DNA of 64,000 nucleotides from Dimargaris cristalligena (Eukaryota > Kickxellomycota > Dimargaritomycetes > Dimargaritales > Dimargaritaceae), in the NCBI GenBank assembly GCA_027576995.1, contig JANBQC010000006.1:80172-144171 (forward strand), in the 5' to 3' direction. The position numbers were made by a program, and so were the translations under genes. Below the pieces are notes generated by a model, which saw only the letters and a list, made by a program, of their open reading frames with translations, was not told the origin of the DNA and searched no databases. Positions 59,136 through 64,000 of this stretch are shown piece after piece. Each line of letters starts with the position of its first letter. Positions within the stretch are counted from its first letter, which is position 1.

Positions 59136-61430
59136 GCCGAGTCCTAGTCTATCACAGGGGTCCCGATCAACCTGGCATTCATTTCAAACCGGTTCCCCGC
59201 ACTTCAGGAGTTCAAATTAGGTCATTCCGAGACGTAATCCCTTAAATTCCGATGCGTTCTGTGGTTCCATTTGTCGCAGCCTTAAGTTTAACTTCCTCAG
59301 ATCGCTCCTGATTAATATCTGACATTATATTGCTGGAATTTAGACCTCGGTTGCATTCACTTAAATTTTGAGCACCCTGTGGCCGTTGAGAAATAGATCC
59401 GGGTTCTTGGTTGGCCATCTGAACTCGATCCACTGCAGGACTTTGCTTATATTTTGTATAATTTGCTCCAATAAATTGTATGGGCTTCATTTCTGGGACA
59501 TGTCTGTTAATAGTCACTTAATGAGTTATTATATAGATGGCTGCATTGGGGAATACACGACTATATAGTTGAACATATAATCCAATGCTTTAGAAGGGTA
59601 AACCTAGGGCTATGATATTTTAGCGGAATTTTGATAATTTGTTTATAAGGCAATTGGTAGATAGTATGTGCCCGTGCCAGTCTCTGTTGGTGTGAAGGCT
59701 CACCGACCTATATTAACAGTACGCGTTTATATCGCCATATTTCCTGGCTAGTTGTGTCTGGGGACCAGTTGCTAGGCTCTGCTCAAGTAAATACAGCATC
59801 AACGCCAGTCCTGTTGCTATGCGGCCATATTAATTGGGTTCCACGGGCTGTTCACCAAAACAGTTAGACCAATCTTTTCCTCGTAGTGGGCTTGGTATGT
59901 GGCCCTGTCAGTCGGTAATTCCCACAACACTAATATATTCATTTGAGAAAGAATGTACAAGAACGATATAAAAATGATGCGAAGCGATCAACTTTTCCCC
60001 CCTCTCCCCTTCATAACCCTAGGGTCATCGCCGTGGCCCTGAAGGGCACGCTACTCCAAACCATTCCTGTCCATTGGAACTAGTCGGATACCTACCCCTA
60101 CAACATCAGCACAGCGAGCCTGGTGGGGGATCCATAGCTCTAGCGATAGCACAATACTCAGGACGTGTTTACTAACCATGTCGAATAAAGCTCTAAGGTT
60201 GTTAAAACCGTATATTTTAATTTCACTCATATTGTCCCAGAGTAGGTATAACAGCACACCATGGTATCGATACCACTGCTGGGCTTCCCCCTCTTATTGG
60301 AGTACGAAAATATCTATGAACCCTGACATAAAGTGAGCGGGTTGGTTTGTTGGCTGGCCTGATGTAAACAGCCCATCGTGGAGTCACGTCTCAGCACCTT
60401 TGGCGATTTCTTCGGGGTTTTTCTAATACCACGACGGAGTGCGGCTACATCGCTACCTGTCAGACTTTATAGCCATATCAGATCAGATGCCTTATTGGCC
60501 TATCACACGGGTATTCTGTTTCAAACTGCGGTATATTGGTTAAACGTTAGATACTAGGTTGCCTATTAGTAAATATCGCCTAAGCAGACATACAGTACAT
60601 AGAATGAACGTCATGCTAAATGGTACCTTATATATATATATATAACCTGTTTTTACCCTAATCGCGATAAATACCATGTGACAATGAGAAAGGGGACAGA
60701 GGAAAGAGGCTTATTTACTATTTCAGAGAGACTACTAAATAAGTTCAAATGTTTTTTAGGGTGATTACCATGAACAGTGGTCGCAAGACTTCGCCAAAAT
60801 CTAAAGCAAGCCCACAATGTAAGGACAAGCTGAGAGCAACCATATGCGCTCCGCTATACCGAAAAAGTCCAGAGTGAGGAACCCATTTGATTAAACTGCA
60901 CTATCCGATTCGAGTTGATTGTGAGTACCTGGCCTCTATTGGCCAATGCAGTTCAAGGCGACGAGGGAATCGAATATGGTCGATGGCATACTCAGGGGAC
61001 CAACCCTAAGTCGGACTGTCCCAAGATAGGGGCTTCTCCAAATAGCTCATAAGCTCAAGGGTTCTACATTAGCCCGGGCCAGACAGGCAGGGTCGAGTCC
61101 CTGGGGGCGGGGAGAGGAGCGTACCAGGGACTCCTAAGGGCCAGCTCGTATCAATAATTACTCCATTTTCACAGTACAAAATATGTTGGGCCCGAATATG
61201 CCAGATTTTGACTACCTTATTGGTGATTTTTATGGGATGCCGCGCTCTAACTAGACCTTCAAAATGGCATTTTACTGTAAAAACCGTGCCCCTTGAAGAG
61301 ATGGGTACCGGATATGACGGCCCCTTCCCCGGTCCTTGGGCAATTAAGCATTCGCCAGCAGTCCAGTCGAACATTTGGCATTTTTTTTTGGAGCAGTCGA
61401 TATCGATCACGATGCACATAAATGTAAAAC
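59136..61430. other. intergenic region
   Basis: 2.3 kb without a supported gene. A minus-strand open frame at 61069-61419 begins with ATG but has no recognisable feature. A (TA)n run lies at about 60629-60645. Confidence 0.5.
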
Positions 61431-61439
61431 TATAAATAG
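61431..61439 (+). promoter_or_regulatory. TATA box (TATAAATAG)
   Basis: TATAAATAG, 109 bp before the ATG at 61540, identical to the boxes at 57295 and 62697. Confidence 0.7.
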
Positions 61440-61539
61440 TGCCAAGTTCCTGTCCTCTTCTAAAAAATTATCATCACATCCATCTCCTTCTCACCCAGAA
61501 CTCCCAGCTCTTTCCTTCCCCTCCCCCCAACCCATCACC

Positions 61540-61764
61540 ATGCAGTCCCACGCCCAAACCACTACCGCCGCTGCCCAGCCCACCGCTCAAGCCACCATGA
61601 GCCACGATGCTCCTCATGGTCTGCCCTTCCCCATCCCCGCCCGCCTCAAGCTCTTCTGGGCCCTGGCTAAGCGTTTCCTTAAGCCTTGCCTGAAGAAGGT
61701 CGTTGAGATCCTCCGCGGGGTTATCAAGCGCGTTGGGAACACCCCCGCCGCCCACCACGCTTAA
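61540..61764 (+). CDS. small cationic amphipathic protein B (74 aa)
   Basis: The frame is open further upstream, but the TATA box at 61431 lies inside that extension, so the first ATG after it (61540, CACCATGCAG) is taken. The N-terminal 30 residues are Thr/Ala/Gln/His-rich (TTTAAAQPTAQAT). From LPF at residues 28-30 the rest is a basic amphipathic helix pattern: ten Lys/Arg and one Glu in about 32 residues, one Cys (LKPCLKK), and regularly spaced Leu/Val/Ile/Phe. It ends AAHHA. Shared features with the ORF at 57396 (TTTA, LPF, one Cys, AHHA end, same promoter layout) mark them as relatives. No convincing signal peptide; export may be non-classical or the product may act inside the cell. Biased codon use (GCC, AAG, CTC) suggests good expression. 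Function unknown; antimicrobial or membrane-active behaviour is inference. Confidence 0.65.
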   Translation: MQSHAQTTTAAAQPTAQATMSHDAPHGLPFPIPARLKLFWALAKRFLKPCLKKVVEILRGVIKRVGNTPAAHHA

Positions 61765-62696
61765 ATACCAATCGGCCCCCCTTCCTCGATCTGAACTCCC
61801 TGACTGGCTTCATTAACCTTGTACAATGGTCTATTTTTGGCTTGGTAATTTGGTTCTGGGGCCCATATATGGTAATGATTTATTCGTATAGGGGAGTTGA
61901 AGCCCTGTCGAGGTCAATGGCTGTGTGGAGTAGTACACTTATTGGGGGAAAGCGCCATCCAGTAGGGCCAAGGCATCACCCCGACCCTTGTCGTGGCCAT
62001 AATCTGGAATATCTAAATTAGTTTGTTTTAAGTTGCTAGTTTTGCCGGTCAGTATAACATGGCTCTTGGCGAAGGCCATTGCACCAACTGGCACCGTGAG
62101 CTGTGACCCAGCCATATAATCCCTCAATTGATACGACGGGGTAACCTGACTGTCGGAAAAAAAATATACCAGCTTTACTAGATTACCACAGGTACTTTAT
62201 GGCTCCCCTAGCTATTTAACCAATAAACTCCATACTTGGCCGCTCTACTTTTAACTCTAGCTTAGGAGAAACTACTTGCCAGCTCCGTTGCCAATAACAG
62301 CTGAAGGATGCGATGGAGGGTGGGAGGTGGCCCCTCTCGGACTACTCCTAGCCTCATAGGTAGCCTAATTGGACCCGGTCTAGTTACACGGGGAAGATGG
62401 TGGAACTGGTGAGAGGGCCAGTGAAATATAATGCTGTACAACATGGAGTGAATGGAAGATTTTTTCAATGGCAACCTTAGGTAGTGGCTTTTCCTGCCCC
62501 GCCTCCAGTCTATAAACCGGTCCTATATAAATCCGGCAATTCTGGATAGTGGGGTTATCGCCAATAACACAAAAAATATATATATACAACATGCGTCATT
62601 GTAATAACACTGCAGTTTAATATTATACGGGGCCGTTTGCGGTAGTTCAACAATGACTCGTGAAACTCTGCTCCCCCTTTTTTATAGCCAGAATTA
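61765..62696. other. intergenic region
   Basis: Flank between the small cationic gene and the second signal/F-box gene. No supported coding sequence; (AT)n near 62575. Confidence 0.55.
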
Positions 62697-62705
62697 TATA
62701 AATAG
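62697..62705 (+). promoter_or_regulatory. TATA box (TATAAATAG)
   Basis: TATAAATAG within TTATATAAATAG, 117 bp before the ATG at 62814. Third identical copy in 5.4 kb. Confidence 0.7.
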
Positions 62706-62813
62706 TCGATGGTGGAATCTCTGATGACCAATTCTCGAGACTATCCCCATTTTAGTTGTTTTTTTCACTTATTCAGCCTATAACCACTTCCCTTGACGAG
62801 AATTAATTTCATC

Positions 62814-64000
62814 ATGCGATTTATTATCGTTGGGTTTACATCATTATTCATGGCGATGGCCTTGGCCTTGGCGACTACCGTGCGCGCGGGCAGGCTTTAC
62901 GACCTACTGTTTGGCTCTTCAGCCAAAAAGACCAATCTCCAAGATCTCCCCACGGAAATTAAACAGCTTATATGGCAAAATCTAGAGGACAAGGATTTGG
63001 CGAACACCCGACAAATCAATCACCATTTCAAAGCCATATCCGACTTTACTCGGAAAAAGTATCTTGCCGAGGTAAGTTATCCAGGAGGAGTAGATTGTTA
63101 ATAGTATAATACATATAATGGTTCTACCTAGTTCAACTAGGCTATATAATGAAAAATCTGTTGGATAAGGCAAACGTTACTGTTTGAAAATGAATCTCCT
63201 GCTGATTTTCCCCTACATATATCAGTTAAGACCTTATACAGCCGGGTCGAAGTTCGCCCATACGCTAGTCTCATTTATGGTGGCTTCGAGAGCTGCCCCA
63301 TAGTATGCCCCCACTAAACATACCCCCAACTGAACTATTTTATCTATCATCTGGAAATACCCCTCAAAATTACTGTGGTATAGGCCCTGCGATTATTCCG
63401 CGAATTCACTGGCAATACCCAGGGCCCAAAGGCAACATCTACCCAGACTCGAGTCAACCTTTGGTTTAAGATCAGCCAGACCGAGTTGGTGAGCCACGCC
63501 ATGGAGGTCATTTACCGAACCTGGCTATTAAAACAATTCAAACCCACTCTATTACCCAATCACGTGTCGGTGGCCACCTACGAGCAATTTCTGGAACACA
63601 GCATTAAAGATACGGCGCTCCTTCCAAGTTCCTGGCCTTCTGTGGTTCTGGGCGAGCTGGAGGATACCCACCTGGCCCGGTCGTTCCCCATACTCTATAT
63701 GGCCAGGCATGGTCACATTGATCTTCTGGTTGCCGCAATCTGTCACTTTTGGACCGACAAGGAACTGCAGCAACTCATCAGCGACCAAGTACTAGACCAA
63801 CTCCCAACTAACTTTCAGCGAATGCTGGGTGATACTTTCCAGGCCGATTCGCAAGTCGAACGACTGGCTTTGGTGAAAGATACCTTTCACGATATGACTA
63901 TTGCCGTGGTCGATGCCCTTGTTAATCAGCCTAAAATGCCCCACGTTCGGGGTTTTATAGAGAAACTACACGCACGTATTTTTCCGTTCCCTGCCCAGCC
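62814..64000 (+). CDS. signal/anchor-bearing F-box-like protein, 3' end cut by window edge
   Basis: Exon 1 is 62814-63071; the frame is open earlier, but the first ATG is 62814. Exon 2 starts at 63384 and is open to the window edge; the junction is phase 0 (GAG|GTAAGT, TATAG|GCC) across a 312-bp intron. About 292 residues are visible. Residues 1-25 are a signal peptide or anchor (MRFIIVGFTSLFMAMALALA). The F-box-like motif (DLPTEIKQLIWQNLEDKDLA) places LP at residues 45-46, as in the gene at 12433-10894. After the junction FREFTGNTQG and LWFKISQTEL match that paralogue. A middle part (SFPILYMARHGHIDLLVAAI) recalls a helical repeat. The substrate-binding region is not recognised. Both genes belong to one family; how an F-box would work behind a secretory signal is unclear. 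Confidence 0.75.

Noticed and set aside
61080..61110. tRNA T-arm-like sequence (AGGGTCGAGTCCCT)
   Set aside because: The loop length is wrong and no acceptor, D or anticodon arms pair upstream within 75 nt.
61069..61419. 116-codon minus-strand frame next to the small cationic gene
   Set aside because: Starts with ATG but has no signal, domain or helpful context, and runs opposite to the TATA box at 61431.

Overview
The window looks like nuclear DNA from a filamentous, early-diverging fungus. The protein genes are spliced with GT..AG introns of about 130-310 bp, usually a GTAAGT-type donor and often a CTAAC/CTAAT-like branch site. Gene content is eukaryotic and fungal: RIF1, an USP8/Doa4-type deubiquitinase, RPB8, EDC3, a Pcl-type cyclin, HSCB, COA1 and a GH18 chitinase. 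An MT-A70 methyltransferase with an intact DPPW motif, and an HSCB that keeps its N-terminal Cys4 zinc site, would fit Zoopagomycota/Mucoromycota better than Dikarya. That placement is inference. There are two runs of N (17487-17496 and 51970-52066). I found no tRNA, rRNA, transposon ORF or CRISPR.

Layout. 1-9.5 kb, minus strand: a RIF1 orthologue whose 3' end is cut by the window edge, then a three-domain deubiquitinase. 10.9-12.4 kb, minus: a two-exon gene for an unusual protein with an N-terminal hydrophobic signal/anchor followed by an F-box-like motif. 14.4-19.5 kb, plus: an unrecognised protein, a Myb/SANT-like protein and an MT-A70 methyltransferase; the last two may be one fused gene. 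19.9-24.5 kb, minus: RPB8 and EDC3. 24.5-41.2 kb: about 16.7 kb with no convincing gene, rich in microsatellites, leading into a Pcl-type cyclin (41.2-42.9 kb). 44.8-46.3 kb: four-exon HSCB, converging on a secreted pepsin-fold protein that has lost both catalytic aspartates (46.5-48.7 kb).

The right-hand end, 46.5-64 kb, is dominated by predicted secretory products: the pseudo-aspartic protease, a Gly/Ser/Pro-rich wall-type protein (52.6-54.1 kb), two related small proteins with cationic amphipathic C-terminal helices (57.4 and 61.5 kb), a GH18 chitinase lying 3 nt downstream of the first small ORF and in the same frame, and a second signal/F-box gene running off the right edge. COA1 sits among them as a housekeeping gene. 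Three of these accessory transcription units have an identical TATAAATAG box 101-117 bp before the start codon, suggesting a shared promoter class. The most novel candidates are the small cationic protein family with its possible bicistronic link to chitinase, the signal-bearing F-box family, and the possible Myb/MT-A70 fusion.
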